Of a stretch of 64,000 bases of DNA, positions 54,132 to 63,709 are shown piece after piece. The notes below the pieces were generated by a model. It searched no databases. It was not told the DNA's origin and saw nothing but the letters and a program-made list of their open reading frames with translations. The translations under genes were made by a program, and so were the position numbers. Position 1 is the stretch's first letter. Each line of letters starts with the position of its first letter. The stretch comes from DASZIT01 sp963770635 (GTDB lineage Bacteria > Actinomycetota > Acidimicrobiia > Acidimicrobiales > RAAP-2), in the NCBI GenBank assembly GCA_963770635.1, contig CAVYQI010000004.1, forward strand, positions 62,001 to 126,000. Reading direction: 5' to 3'.

Positions 54132-54610
54132 AGCGGGCAGGTCGTTCCGGTCGTTGCGGCGAGACCGGACGGAGTCGTGAGTACTCCCGCCACCTGTACC
54201 CCGGTTTGGTCTTCCTTCCAGGTCACGGTGACCTTCACCCCGTAGGAATACGACGGTCCCGAGGTGTAGGAGGTCCAGGTCCCGCCGGTCACGGTGGGCG
54301 GAGTGCACCAACCCGACTGTTGGGAAATCGTGTAGGACTCCGAGCCCACCATCACTGGCGTGGTGGGGGCGGTCAGGGACACGGTTTGTTGGGCTACTGA
54401 CAGATTGCGGTCGGCTTCCAACTGCCCGTTGGCGAGATTGGCCGCGGCTACCTTGAACTGGCTGTTGTACACAGCCTGCGTCGACCTGGTGACCAGCAAC
54501 AGTGCAGGCACCAGGACGATGATCAGGACACTGATCGCCGCCACGACTTCGATCAGCGACTGGCCATCCTCTGGATGACTGCGTCGCGCCAAAGGGGAGC
54601 CAATTCGCAC
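54128..54610 (-). CDS. PilV-like minor pilin
   Basis: First gene of pilin operon B, 160 residues. Prepilin signal EDG-QSLIEVVAAISVLIIVLVP from residue 15, with Gln rather than Phe as first mature residue. A small pilin domain with WCTPPTVTGGTW and a Cys near the C-terminus follows. It is the counterpart of the giant PilV-like protein of operon A, but without extra domains. The likely promoter lies in the 265-base gap before the acyl-CoA dehydrogenase gene, where I saw no other feature. Confidence 0.85.
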   Translation of the reverse strand: MRIGSPLARRSHPEDGQSLIEVVAAISVLIIVLVPALLLVTRSTQAVYNSQFKVAAANLANGQLEADRNLSVAQQTVSLTAPTTPVMVGSESYTISQQSGWCTPPTVTGGTWTSYTSGPSYSYGVKVTVTWKEDQTGVQVAGVLTTPSGLAATTGTTCPL

Positions 54611-54875
54611 CCCCCTCTCATCGGCTCATCGGGACGGTGGCTTTAGGCCGGATGAAGAACGGAAAGTGCGCATTGAGCGGGGATTCCGAACCGAGCGAAG
54701 GGTAGTGGCCACCGGGGCAACGAAGTGGGGCCTTGGCCAACCCCGTAGGGAGTCGGGCTCACCCGGGTGGCGGTGATCAGCATCTTTTACCCCGGCGGCT
54801 GTGCCCGGTACGCTGACGAGCGTCTGGACTGACCGGTCAAGAAAAACTGACCCACGACGAGGGGGACCCGCCGAG

Positions 54876-56111
54876 ATGACCACCACCGCTGCCGGCCCGA
54901 AGCAGATCAGCGAGGATCAATTCGAGGTCGACGCCAGGGAATTCCTGGATTCCCATCTCGAACGCCGGACGGCCGAGAACTTCGTCTGGGGCAAAGGCTC
55001 CGACCATGTCGGCCTGTTTCCTGAGCGGACCCCGGAGGAGGAGGCCGTCGACGTCGCCCACGCCAAGGAATGGGCACGAACGGTTTTCGATGCCGGTTTC
55101 GGCTGGATCACCGGCCCCGAGGCCTATGGCGGGCGGGCGCTACCCCGCAGTTACCAACGGATCTACAACACGGCGGCGGCCGATTACCGTGCCCCGTCGC
55201 AGAGCCCTTTCGGCATCGGGCTCGGCATGGTGGCTCCCACCATCCTGGCTCACGCCATCGAAGAGGTGAAAGAGGCCTACCTCCAACCGATGCACCGGGG
55301 CGACATCGTCGGCTGCCAGCTGTTCAGCGAGCCCGTCGCCGGCTCCGACCTGGCCTCCCTCCAGACCCGGGCGGTGCGCGACGGGGACGAGTGGATCGTG
55401 AACGGGCAGAAGGTCTGGACTTCCGGAGCGCAATTCTCCGACATCGGGGAGATCATCTGCCGGACCGACCCCGATCAGCCCAAGCACCGGGGGTTGACCG
55501 GCTTCGTCGTCAACATGCATGCCCCCGGCGTCGAGGTCCGGCCGCTTCGCCAGATGACGGGTGGGGCGTCATTCAACGAGGTCTTCTTCACCGACGTCAG
55601 AATCCCCGACAGCCACCGTCTGGGCGATGTGAACGGTGGCTGGACCGTGGCGCTCACCACGTTGATGAACGAACGGGCGGCCATCGGGGGCGGGGGCGGC
55701 GGCCTCGGTCTCCACTCCTCCCAGCGCCTGATCGAGCTGGCCCGGGCCCAGGGGCGGGCAGGTGACCCTCTCATTCGCCAACAGCTGGCCGACATCATCA
55801 TCAACGATCGAGTGGCGGCATATACCAATCTCCGATCCATGGCCAAAATTGCCGCCGGCCAACTTCCCGGTCCGGAGATGTCCCTCGGAAAGCTTTCCCT
55901 CACCGCCAACATGGTGCGCACGTACGAGCTGCTCTCATCGGTGCTGGGTCCCGAGCTGGTCGCCGACAACGGTCGATGGGGCACCTACGCATGGTCGGAG
56001 TTCCTCCTCGGGGTGCCGGGGATGCGGGTAGCCGGAGGTACCGACGAAGTGCTGCACAACATCATCGGGGAGCGGGTCCTGGGACTTCCCAAAGAGCCGG
56101 CCCCGAAATAG
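54876..56111 (+). CDS. Acyl-CoA dehydrogenase family protein
   Basis: FAD enzyme that introduces the alpha-beta double bond in acyl-CoA. 411 residues. Seen: GCQLFSEPVAGSDLASL and VNGQKVWTSGAQFSD (flavin and substrate loops), MTGGASFNEVFFTDVRIPDS, and the C-terminal VAGGTDEVLHNIIGERVLG. The ATG at 54876 is preferred because the fold begins there and GGGGG lies 11 bases before it. No electron-transfer flavoprotein gene is adjacent. May act with the CoA synthetase at 57 kb and Mcr. Confidence 0.92.
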   Translation: MTTTAAGPKQISEDQFEVDAREFLDSHLERRTAENFVWGKGSDHVGLFPERTPEEEAVDVAHAKEWARTVFDAGFGWITGPEAYGGRALPRSYQRIYNTAAADYRAPSQSPFGIGLGMVAPTILAHAIEEVKEAYLQPMHRGDIVGCQLFSEPVAGSDLASLQTRAVRDGDEWIVNGQKVWTSGAQFSDIGEIICRTDPDQPKHRGLTGFVVNMHAPGVEVRPLRQMTGGASFNEVFFTDVRIPDSHRLGDVNGGWTVALTTLMNERAAIGGGGGGLGLHSSQRLIELARAQGRAGDPLIRQQLADIIINDRVAAYTNLRSMAKIAAGQLPGPEMSLGKLSLTANMVRTYELLSSVLGPELVADNGRWGTYAWSEFLLGVPGMRVAGGTDEVLHNIIGERVLGLPKEPAPK

Positions 56112-56117
56112 CCCTTC

Positions 56118-56858
56118 CTACTCCAGCTGGAGTGCGAGCTCCGGCTGCATCGGCAGCCCGTCCGGCGGGCCCGGCCACCCCACTCGCCCATAGGGCAGGT
56201 TGTCCACGAAGGCCCACGACCGCCGGTGAATGGAAGTGAGCCCGGATCCCGCCAGCGCGGTCTGGTGGGTGGGAGACGGGTAGCCCTTGTTGCGGTGGAA
56301 GTCGAAGGCCGGAAAGTTCTCCGACAGGTCGCGCATCATGCGGTCCCGGGTCACCTTGGCCACGATCGACGCCGCCGCAATCGACGTGCAGGTGAGGTCG
56401 CCGCGGACCACGGTGCGAACCTCGGCGTTCTCCGCCGCACAGCCGCCCCCTTCGGCCGGCTCGCTGACATAGTCGAAGGATCCGTCCATCAGGATCACGT
56501 CGGGGACGCAGGTCAGGCCGGCCAGGGCCCGGCCCGCCGCCAGTCTGAGCGCCACCGTCATGCCCCAGCGATCACATTCTTCTGGCCCGGCGTGACCCAC
56601 CGACCACTCCGTGCACCAGGACGCCACCCGGGGGAACAGAACCTCGCGTTCCTCCTCCGGTATCAGCTTGGAGTCACGGAGGCCTTTGGGCGGCGACTTG
56701 GTGGGGATGACAGCCACCCCCACCGATACTGGACCGGCCCACGCCCCCCGGCCGACCTCGTCGAGGCCGACCACCACCTCGAATCCTTCATTCAGCAGCG
56801 ACCGTTCGACCCGTCGGGAAGGACGGACCGAGGTGGCGGTGCGGGCGGTGATCGTCAT
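56118..56858 (-). CDS. rnhB: Ribonuclease HII
   Basis: Endonuclease that removes ribonucleotides and RNA from RNA-DNA hybrids. 246 residues. Catalytic acids appear in VVGLDEVGRGAWAGPV, the Asp of LMDGSFDYV and the GYPSPTHQTAL region; IAAASIVAKVTRDRMM is the usual RNase H2 helix. The ATG at 56858 overlaps the stop of the acyl-CoA synthetase gene (ATGA), so the two are translated together, though their roles are unrelated. Confidence 0.95.
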   Translation of the reverse strand: MTITARTATSVRPSRRVERSLLNEGFEVVVGLDEVGRGAWAGPVSVGVAVIPTKSPPKGLRDSKLIPEEEREVLFPRVASWCTEWSVGHAGPEECDRWGMTVALRLAAGRALAGLTCVPDVILMDGSFDYVSEPAEGGGCAAENAEVRTVVRGDLTCTSIAAASIVAKVTRDRMMRDLSENFPAFDFHRNKGYPSPTHQTALAGSGLTSIHRRSWAFVDNLPYGRVGWPGPPDGLPMQPELALQLE

Positions 56859-58432
56859 CGTCCGAGTTCGCTCCTGACCACCTTGCCCAGGGCGTTCCGG
56901 GGAAGGGTGTCGATGACGTGGACGATACGGGGGCGCTTGAAGGCCGCCAACTGTTCGGCGGTATGGGCCGAAAGCTCCTCCACCGACGGGGCCCTGCCGT
57001 CGGCAACGATCCAGGCAGTGACCACTTCTCCCCACTCCTCCGACGGCGTCCCGGTTACCGCCACCTCGGCCACCCCAGGATGGGTGAGCACCACCTCTTC
57101 GACCTCGCTCGGGTAAACGTTGAAACCGCCGCTGATGATCAGCTCCTTGGACCGGCCTCGGATGGTCAGATAACCCTCGACGATGGTACCGAGATCACCA
57201 CTGCGAAACCATGGATGCCCGCCGTCGTCGGCGTCGATGAAGGCCTCGGCGGTGGCGACCGGGCGCTCCCAGTAGCCATCGAACACGTTGGGACCCCGCA
57301 GCTGGATCTCCTCGTCGCCATCCAGCCTGATCTCGACGCCGGGGAGAGGGAAGCCCACGGTCCCGGGGCGACGCTCACCGTCAAACGGGTTCGAGGCGTT
57401 CATGAGCGTCTCCGTCATCCCGTACCGTTCGAGCACCGACATCCCGGTCATGGCTTCCATCTGACGGTGAAGGTGGGCTGGTAACGGGGCCGAACCGGAG
57501 ACACAGAGTCGCAGACGACCGAGCTCCGAAGCCCGGCCGGATCGGGCCAGGCGGTGGTACATGGTCGGCACCCCGAAAAAGAGCGATGTGTCGCCCGTCG
57601 ACGCGAAGTCGGCGACTACCCCGGGTTCGAACCCGGGGAGGAGCAGCGCCGATCCCCCGGACAGCAACGTGCCGTAGACGCCCACGCAGAGACCATGAGC
57701 GTGGAATACCGGCAGACAGTGGATGAGCCGATCGGTCGGTGCCCATCTCCACGCCACATTCACAGCTCGAGTGGCGGCCAGCAGGTTGCGATGGGACAAC
57801 ACCGCCCCCTTGGGAGCACCGGTGGTCCCGGATGTGAAACAAATGAGTGCCGGGTCCTCGGGCTGGGCGGAATCCAGCTGGATGGGTTCGCCGTCAGGAA
57901 GATCGAGATTAGGTCCCGCCACGACGAGTGGCCCCTCAGAAGCGTCGCGCGCCCATTGCCCCCGGGCAGGGTCGTCGACGATGGCTGCCGTCGGACCGAC
58001 GTCGGACACGATGTAGGCAATTTCGCGACGGGTGTAGGCGGTGTTGGCCGGCACCACCACCAAGCCGGCTCGCAACGCCCCGACATGGCAGATGATCGAG
58101 GCCACCGACGACCCAGTGGACCACAACACCCGGTCCCCGGGGAGGAGGCCGGCCGTCGCCAGCCGGCCCGCCGCCCGCCGGGTGGCGGCTTCGAACTCCT
58201 CCGCCGACCACCAGGTCCCGGGGCGATGGAGCATGCCGGCCAACCCGGGAGATTCGTTACTTGGTGCTGCATCTCTCAACACCGGCGCCGCCGGGGTCTC
58301 ACCCCATAGGCCGGACCAGGCCCGGAGCAGGGTCCCCGACGCCAGGAGGTCGTCGGCTTCGAGCCGGCATCCCGACGGCAGATGATCCCGCCACGAACGG
58401 AGAACTCCGCCCGTTTGCCCGACCGAACCCAT
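56855..58432 (-). CDS. Acyl-CoA synthetase (ANL superfamily, malonyl-CoA synthetase-like)
   Basis: AMP-forming acyl/aryl-CoA synthetase, 525 residues. Motifs: FTSGTTGAPKGAVLSH (P-loop), LPVFHAHGLCVGVYGTLL, YGMTETLMN, WFRSGDLGTI and the C-terminal Lys of LPRNALGKVVRS. The HAHGLCVGV region resembles MatB-type malonyl- or methylmalonyl-CoA synthetases, but fatty or aromatic substrates are possible. No obvious targeting sequence. Followed by overlapping rnhB. Confidence 0.88.
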   Translation of the reverse strand: MGSVGQTGGVLRSWRDHLPSGCRLEADDLLASGTLLRAWSGLWGETPAAPVLRDAAPSNESPGLAGMLHRPGTWWSAEEFEAATRRAAGRLATAGLLPGDRVLWSTGSSVASIICHVGALRAGLVVVPANTAYTRREIAYIVSDVGPTAAIVDDPARGQWARDASEGPLVVAGPNLDLPDGEPIQLDSAQPEDPALICFTSGTTGAPKGAVLSHRNLLAATRAVNVAWRWAPTDRLIHCLPVFHAHGLCVGVYGTLLSGGSALLLPGFEPGVVADFASTGDTSLFFGVPTMYHRLARSGRASELGRLRLCVSGSAPLPAHLHRQMEAMTGMSVLERYGMTETLMNASNPFDGERRPGTVGFPLPGVEIRLDGDEEIQLRGPNVFDGYWERPVATAEAFIDADDGGHPWFRSGDLGTIVEGYLTIRGRSKELIISGGFNVYPSEVEEVVLTHPGVAEVAVTGTPSEEWGEVVTAWIVADGRAPSVEELSAHTAEQLAAFKRPRIVHVIDTLPRNALGKVVRSELGR

Positions 58433-58561
58433 ACCCGTTGTCTAGTCGGCAAGATCGGCCACGCCGATCATGGTCACCCCCGAGGCGCGGAACCCGCTGG
58501 GAGGTTCTACGATTCGGTGGTCGGCTCGCGGATATCGCCAACCGGAGAGAGAGGAGCATCC

Positions 58562-58816
58562 ATGGGGTTCATGGACAAGGTAAAAGCGCAGGCAGAGGTG
58601 GTGACGGCCAAGGCCACCGAGGCCGGGAAAGCCGGCCAGGCCAAGATCGACGCCGTCCAGGCCAAACGCCATGCCGATGATTTGCTTCGCCAGTTGGGGG
58701 CCGCCGCCTATAGCGATCATCAGGGCCGGGCCACCGATCAGACCACGGCCGACGCCGCCCGGATCGTCGGCGAGCTCGAGAAGTACGAAGCGGAGTACGG
58801 CCAACTCGAACCATGA
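58562..58816 (+). CDS. Small helical protein of unknown function
   Basis: An 84-residue hydrophilic, Ala/Lys/Gln-rich protein predicted to be helical: MGFMDKVKAQAEVVTAKATE, then KRHADDLLRQLGAAAYSDH and ELEKYEAEYGQLEP. Similar short proteins recur in actinobacteria, but I know no function. GAGAGAGGAG precedes the ATG by six bases. Its stop overlaps the mannosidase start (ATGA), so the two are translationally coupled. Confidence 0.8.
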   Translation: MGFMDKVKAQAEVVTAKATEAGKAGQAKIDAVQAKRHADDLLRQLGAAAYSDHQGRATDQTTADAARIVGELEKYEAEYGQLEP

Positions 58817-61527
58817 GTTCATCCACATCCGGCTCCGAAGCCGCTGGCCGGCTGGCCGGGCCGCGACGGATCGCCGTCGTCCCCCACACCCATTGGGACC
58901 GGGAATGGTACGACCCCTTCCAGACGTTCCGTCTGAAGCTGGTCCATCTGATCGACGGACTCCTCGACCTGCTGGAGCGGGACCCGTCCTACAAGACGTT
59001 CCTCCTCGACGGACAGCTGGCGGTGATCGACGATTACCTCGAGATCCGTCCCGAAAACGAGGGCCGACTACGGGCACTGGCCACCTCCGGCCGCCTGACC
59101 GTGGGTCCCTGGTACATCCTGATGGACGAATTCCTCATCTCCGGCGAGACCATCGTCCGCGACCTCCAAGCCGGCATCCGAAGGGGTACTGCCTTCGGGG
59201 GGGTCATGGACGTCGGCTACCTGCCGGACATGTTCGGGCACATCTCTCAGATGCCCCAGATCCTCTCGCTGGCCGGACTCCACAATGCGGTGGTGTGGCG
59301 AGGAGTCCCGTCGGCCATTCACACATCGGCATTCGTTTGGGAGGCACCCGACCAGTCACGGGTCCGGGCCGAGTACCTGGTCGCCGGCTACGGCAACGGC
59401 GCGGCGCTGCCCGACGATGCCAAGGCGCTCATCCGGCGCCTGCGCTCCCACGTGGACGAGATCGGGTCGTTCCTGGCCAGTGACGCCCCGTTGCTGTTCA
59501 TGAACGGCACCGATCATCAACGGCCGCAACCCTGGCTCGGGCGGGTGGTCGCCGAGGCCAACGAGATGCAGAGTGAATTCGAGCTCGGCATCAGCTCGCT
59601 TCCCGACTATCTCGCCGAGCTCACCACCGACGGCCTGCCGGAGTGGCAGGGAGAGCTTCGGTCGGGCTACCGCTCGAACCTTCTGATGGGAGTCGGTTCC
59701 AACCGGGTCGATGTGAAGCAAGCGGCGGCCCGATCCGAACGATCACTCGAGCGCCTGGCCGAGCCGCTCAGCGCCCTTTACCTCCCGGCGGAAGCCTGGC
59801 CGGGATCCTTCCTCGACGTGGCCTGGAAGTTGATGGTCCGCAATGCCGCCCACGATTCGATCTGCGCCTGCTCGGTGGACGAGGTGGTTGACGCGGTGAT
59901 GCACCGCTACGCGGAGGCACATCAGATTGGTGAAGGGCTCACCAGCGAGGCGGTCGCCGCCATCGGTCTCTCGGTTTCCCATCCGGGCACCACGGTGATC
60001 AACCCGTCGGCCCGTAACCGGTCGGGCATGGTCGAACTGGTGGTCCCCGTCCTCGGGGACCCCGAGCCGGATATCCAGGTGATCTCCCAACGGGCCGGTC
60101 TCCCCGGAACCATCACCCTCAACGGCTCCACGGTGGTCAGCATGCTCGGACTCATCCAGGGGGCGCGCATCGACGACGATACCTACGTCACCGCGGTGGT
60201 CCTGGCCGAGGATGCCACCGGGCTCGACCTCACCCTGACCGTCGGGTCCGAACCCCCCGACGGAGTCCCGATCGAGGAGGTCAAGCGGGAGTTGTTCACC
60301 AAGCTCACCGCCCATCCGGACACCGAGGTACGGGTGACGATCGATCAGCCCGCCATGCGGCGGATCCTCAGCCGTCAGGAGTCGGTCGCCGGGTTCGGAT
60401 GGGCGAAGTTCGAGCCTGCCCGTCTCTCGCACCCGGTTGCCATCGAGGGCGACGCCGACTCCGGCGTGACCCTGTCCAACGGCCTGGTGAACGTGGAGGT
60501 CAATCCTTCAGACGGCACCTTCGCCCTCAACGGGGTGAGCGGGTACGGCCGATTGATCGACAGCGGTGACCACGGGGACACCTACAACTACTCGCCACCG
60601 GCCAATGACAGCGTCGTTGACGCACCCGACGCGGTCAGGGTCTCCCTCGGGGACCCGGGCCCGGTGCGGGGAACGGTGGTGGTGAGGTCGACGTACCTCT
60701 GGCCCGAGCGAGTGGACGGCGACCGGCGGGCCCGGGTCGGATCAAGAACCGCCGAAGTCACCACCACCCTGGAGCTCCGGGCCGACGAATCGCTGGTCAG
60801 GGTGCACACCACCTTCGACAATCCGTCCAGAGACCATCGGTTGCGGGCCCACTTCCCGCTGCCCGAACCGGCCGAGACCTCGCGGGCCGAGTGTGCCTTC
60901 ACGGTAGTCGAGCGGGGCCTCACCGCCGAGGGCCGGGACGAAGAGTTCGGCATCCCCACCTTCCCCTCGCGCCGATTCGTCACCGCCGGCGGACTTACGG
61001 TGATCCACGAGGGGCTCCTCGAGTACGAGCTGGTCGACGTGGTCGAGATCGACGGGGCTGGACCGAGGGCGACCGGCCTGGCCCTCACCTTGCTCCGGTC
61101 CACCGGCATGCTCTCCCGATTCGGGATGATCAACCGCCCCCTCCCGGCCGGTCCGATGACCCCGATCGAGGGTCCACAGATGATCGGACCGGTCGAGGCC
61201 AGGTATGCGCTGTCGGTCGACACCACCGATCCCTACCGCTTGGCCGATGACGTGCTGTTGCCGCTGGTGCCGGTCGGCTCGTTCGGCGGGGGCACTCGAC
61301 CGGCGTCGGGATCGCCGCTCACCATTCGGGGAGTAGAGGTCTCCTCGGTCCGACGAGAGGCGGGCGCTCTGGAGATCCGGGTGTTCAACCCGAGTGACGC
61401 GCCCGCCCGGGCGGAAGTCGATAGTCGGTCGGGGTGGTTGGTCGACCTCCGGGGCCGGCCGCTGGTGCCCTTCGACGGTTCGTTCGAGCTCCGGGCCCAC
61501 GGGATCGCCACCCTCCGCCTCGACTGA
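58813..61527 (+). CDS. Alpha-mannosidase-like glycoside hydrolase, family GH38
   Basis: A 904-residue zinc-dependent retaining mannosidase. The N-terminal VVPHTHWDREWYDPF carries the first zinc ligands (His and Asp). GYLPDMFGHISQMPQIL contains the presumed nucleophile Asp, and NAAHDSICACSVDEV contains the last zinc His. The C-terminal half is a beta-sandwich region. No signal peptide is visible, so it is probably cytosolic, like MngB-type enzymes that process mannosyl-glycerate or oligosaccharides. It begins within the stop of the small helical gene. Confidence 0.93.
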   Translation: MSSSTSGSEAAGRLAGPRRIAVVPHTHWDREWYDPFQTFRLKLVHLIDGLLDLLERDPSYKTFLLDGQLAVIDDYLEIRPENEGRLRALATSGRLTVGPWYILMDEFLISGETIVRDLQAGIRRGTAFGGVMDVGYLPDMFGHISQMPQILSLAGLHNAVVWRGVPSAIHTSAFVWEAPDQSRVRAEYLVAGYGNGAALPDDAKALIRRLRSHVDEIGSFLASDAPLLFMNGTDHQRPQPWLGRVVAEANEMQSEFELGISSLPDYLAELTTDGLPEWQGELRSGYRSNLLMGVGSNRVDVKQAAARSERSLERLAEPLSALYLPAEAWPGSFLDVAWKLMVRNAAHDSICACSVDEVVDAVMHRYAEAHQIGEGLTSEAVAAIGLSVSHPGTTVINPSARNRSGMVELVVPVLGDPEPDIQVISQRAGLPGTITLNGSTVVSMLGLIQGARIDDDTYVTAVVLAEDATGLDLTLTVGSEPPDGVPIEEVKRELFTKLTAHPDTEVRVTIDQPAMRRILSRQESVAGFGWAKFEPARLSHPVAIEGDADSGVTLSNGLVNVEVNPSDGTFALNGVSGYGRLIDSGDHGDTYNYSPPANDSVVDAPDAVRVSLGDPGPVRGTVVVRSTYLWPERVDGDRRARVGSRTAEVTTTLELRADESLVRVHTTFDNPSRDHRLRAHFPLPEPAETSRAECAFTVVERGLTAEGRDEEFGIPTFPSRRFVTAGGLTVIHEGLLEYELVDVVEIDGAGPRATGLALTLLRSTGMLSRFGMINRPLPAGPMTPIEGPQMIGPVEARYALSVDTTDPYRLADDVLLPLVPVGSFGGGTRPASGSPLTIRGVEVSSVRREAGALEIRVFNPSDAPARAEVDSRSGWLVDLRGRPLVPFDGSFELRAHGIATLRLD

Positions 61528-61538
61528 GACCGGCGGGG

Positions 61539-62168
61539 TCAATCCAGCTCGAGCGGGCCGGAAGCCGTCGATACCCACAGCTTGTCCGGGCCGACATCGG
61601 CACCGGTCCGGACCTCGATCTTGGATGGCAGACCTTCGCCCAGCCAGGAGAGCAACTCGTCTCCGGCGGGAGCGGTGACTTCGAGGGTGGCGAAGCCGGC
61701 AGCCCCGTTGGGGTGGCCGGTTGTTTGCCGGGCCGGGTGGAGTCGCGGGTCATCCCACGCCATGAAGGCACATCGCCACGGTTCTGCCCACGCCTCATCG
61801 ACCCCGACCGCTCGCCATCCCACCGTCTCACCGTCGGGACGGATGCGTTGTCTGGGCTCTGCCCGGAGCCCCAACCGTCCAGCCGTGGCGTCGATATCGG
61901 GCGGCTCCACCGACCAGCGGGCCAAGCCGGGTCCGCGCCGAGCCAGGGCGTCGAGCACCGGTCGGCCCTGGGGGGAGGTACGAGCCTCGCCCTCATCGAC
62001 GACGGCCAGGAGTTCGAGATACTCCACTCCGAACGGCACGATCAGATTGGCGGTGCCCCGGCCCGGATGGCGACCTCCGTCTTCGACGGCGAAGCCGAGC
62101 GTCGTCATTCGTCGCCGGGCGGCGACCAGGTCCTCGACCAGGATGATGGCCTGTACCAGGCGGCTCAT
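61539..62168 (-). CDS. Glyoxalase-like (VOC superfamily) protein
   Basis: A 209-residue protein of the glyoxalase-like type: MSRLVQAIILVEDLVAARRR, LGFAVEDGGRHPGRGTANLI, VPFGVEYLELLAV, and a repeat-like C-terminal half (GFATLEVTAPAGDELLSWL). Family members bind metal or small ligands, often without proven enzymatic activity. The ATG at 62168 begins the fold, although the frame is open upstream into the cobQ region. It lies 32 bases after cobQ on the same strand. Confidence 0.8.
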   Translation of the reverse strand: MSRLVQAIILVEDLVAARRRMTTLGFAVEDGGRHPGRGTANLIVPFGVEYLELLAVVDEGEARTSPQGRPVLDALARRGPGLARWSVEPPDIDATAGRLGLRAEPRQRIRPDGETVGWRAVGVDEAWAEPWRCAFMAWDDPRLHPARQTTGHPNGAAGFATLEVTAPAGDELLSWLGEGLPSKIEVRTGADVGPDKLWVSTASGPLELD

Positions 62169-62200
62169 GGGTAGCACCCTGCCTACCCACCTGAACCGGT

Positions 62201-63709
62201 TCAGGGGGCGCCGGGCGGAATGAACGGGAGCCCGGTGCCGGGTCCATGCTCGATGATGCGGAGCAGGCCGTCGGTGTCGAGGTGCTTGTCGATGGCGTCG
62301 GCCAACCGGTCGAGCATCGAGTCCCGTCGGGCCCGGAACCCCGGGGACCCATCCGAAGGATGCCAATCGACCTCGGCCTGGGCGGCAACCTCCCCCAACC
62401 ACGCCCGTCGGAACTCGTCATTCTCGAAGGCGCCGTGCCAGGTGGAACCCCACACCGCCCGGTGTCGGAAGCCGTCCAGAAACGGTTCGGCCTCCTTTGC
62501 CTTGGAATCCTCGGCATCGAGGGCAGCCACTCCGTGATGGATTTGGTAGGCACTCACCGACGTGGCCCGCCAGGTTCCTGACGTCGTCCCGAGATGCTTG
62601 TCTTTGTCGAAGGTGACACGGGTGGGCAGCAGATCCAGGCCTGGCACCGTTCCCCGCCCTGACTCGATCGGATCATCGAGGGATGTAGCCAGCATCTGGT
62701 AGCCGCCGCAGATGCCCAGCACCGGCCGGCCGGCTGCGGCCCGATCGCGGAGGGCGTCAGCCAGACCTTGTCGGCGGAGCCAGTCCAGATCGTTCACGGT
62801 GGCCCGGCTGCCGGGGAGGATGGCCAGGTCGGCGGATCCAACCACATCGGGATCGGCGGTGACCGTAACCGCGACCCCGGGCTCGGCGGCCAGGGCGTCG
62901 ACATCGGTGGCGTTCGATACCCTCGGCAATCGGATGACCGCGATCCGTAAGGTAGGGCCGGCGACCGGGGAAGGACTGGACCACCCCGCAACTGCCAGCG
63001 CGTCCTCGGCATCGATCCACACCTCGTCCAACCACGGAAGCACGCCAAGTACCGGGCGCCCGGTCGCCTTGGCCAACGATTCGAGACCCGGATCGAGCAA
63101 GCTCTGCTGGCCACGGAACTTGTTGACCACCCAGCCCGCCACTTGGGCCTGGTCGGCCGGCGACAGCAGGGCCAGGGTACCGAACATGGCGGCCAGCACC
63201 CCACCGCGGTCGATGTCCCCGACCACCACCACCGGAAGGCCCACCCGCTGGGCCAATCCCATGTTGACGAAGTCTCCGGATCGCAGATTGATCTCGGTTG
63301 GGCTCCCGGCCCCCTCGGCGATCACCACGTCGTACCGCGACTGCAGATCCTCGAAGGCGTCGAAAGCGGCCTCGGCCAAGGCGGTCCGGCCGGTGGTCCA
63401 ATCGGTGGCCGACACCTCGCCGTACGGACGGCCCATCAACACCACATGGGACCGGTGATCACTGCCGGGCTTGAGCAGCACCGGATTCATGGCCGCTTCC
63501 GGTACCACCCCGGCGGCGAGGGCCTGCAGCCACTGGGCCCGGCCGATCTCCGACCCGTCGGGGCAGACCATCGAGTTGTTGGACATGTTCTGCGCCTTGA
63601 ACGGCGCCACCCGCACTCCTCGCCGGGCCAGCCATCGGCAGATTCCCGCGGTGACCAACGACTTGCCGGCATCCGAGGTGGTGCCGGCGACCAGGAGGCC
63701 GCCCTTCAC
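62201..63709 (-). CDS. cobQ: Cobyric acid synthase CobQ/CbiP
   Basis: Glutamine-dependent amidation of four side chains of adenosylcobyrinic a,c-diamide. 502 residues: N-terminal dethiobiotin-synthetase-like ATPase domain (AGTTSDAGKSLVTAGICRWL and FKAQNMSNNSMV), then a class I amidotransferase domain with the Cys of LGICGGYQML and the His of WHGAFEN. It shows that the cell can make or amidate the corrin ring rather than only salvage it. It lies about 23 kb from the main cob operon. Confidence 0.95.
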   Translation of the reverse strand: MKGGLLVAGTTSDAGKSLVTAGICRWLARRGVRVAPFKAQNMSNNSMVCPDGSEIGRAQWLQALAAGVVPEAAMNPVLLKPGSDHRSHVVLMGRPYGEVSATDWTTGRTALAEAAFDAFEDLQSRYDVVIAEGAGSPTEINLRSGDFVNMGLAQRVGLPVVVVGDIDRGGVLAAMFGTLALLSPADQAQVAGWVVNKFRGQQSLLDPGLESLAKATGRPVLGVLPWLDEVWIDAEDALAVAGWSSPSPVAGPTLRIAVIRLPRVSNATDVDALAAEPGVAVTVTADPDVVGSADLAILPGSRATVNDLDWLRRQGLADALRDRAAAGRPVLGICGGYQMLATSLDDPIESGRGTVPGLDLLPTRVTFDKDKHLGTTSGTWRATSVSAYQIHHGVAALDAEDSKAKEAEPFLDGFRHRAVWGSTWHGAFENDEFRRAWLGEVAAQAEVDWHPSDGSPGFRARRDSMLDRLADAIDKHLDTDGLLRIIEHGPGTGLPFIPPGAP

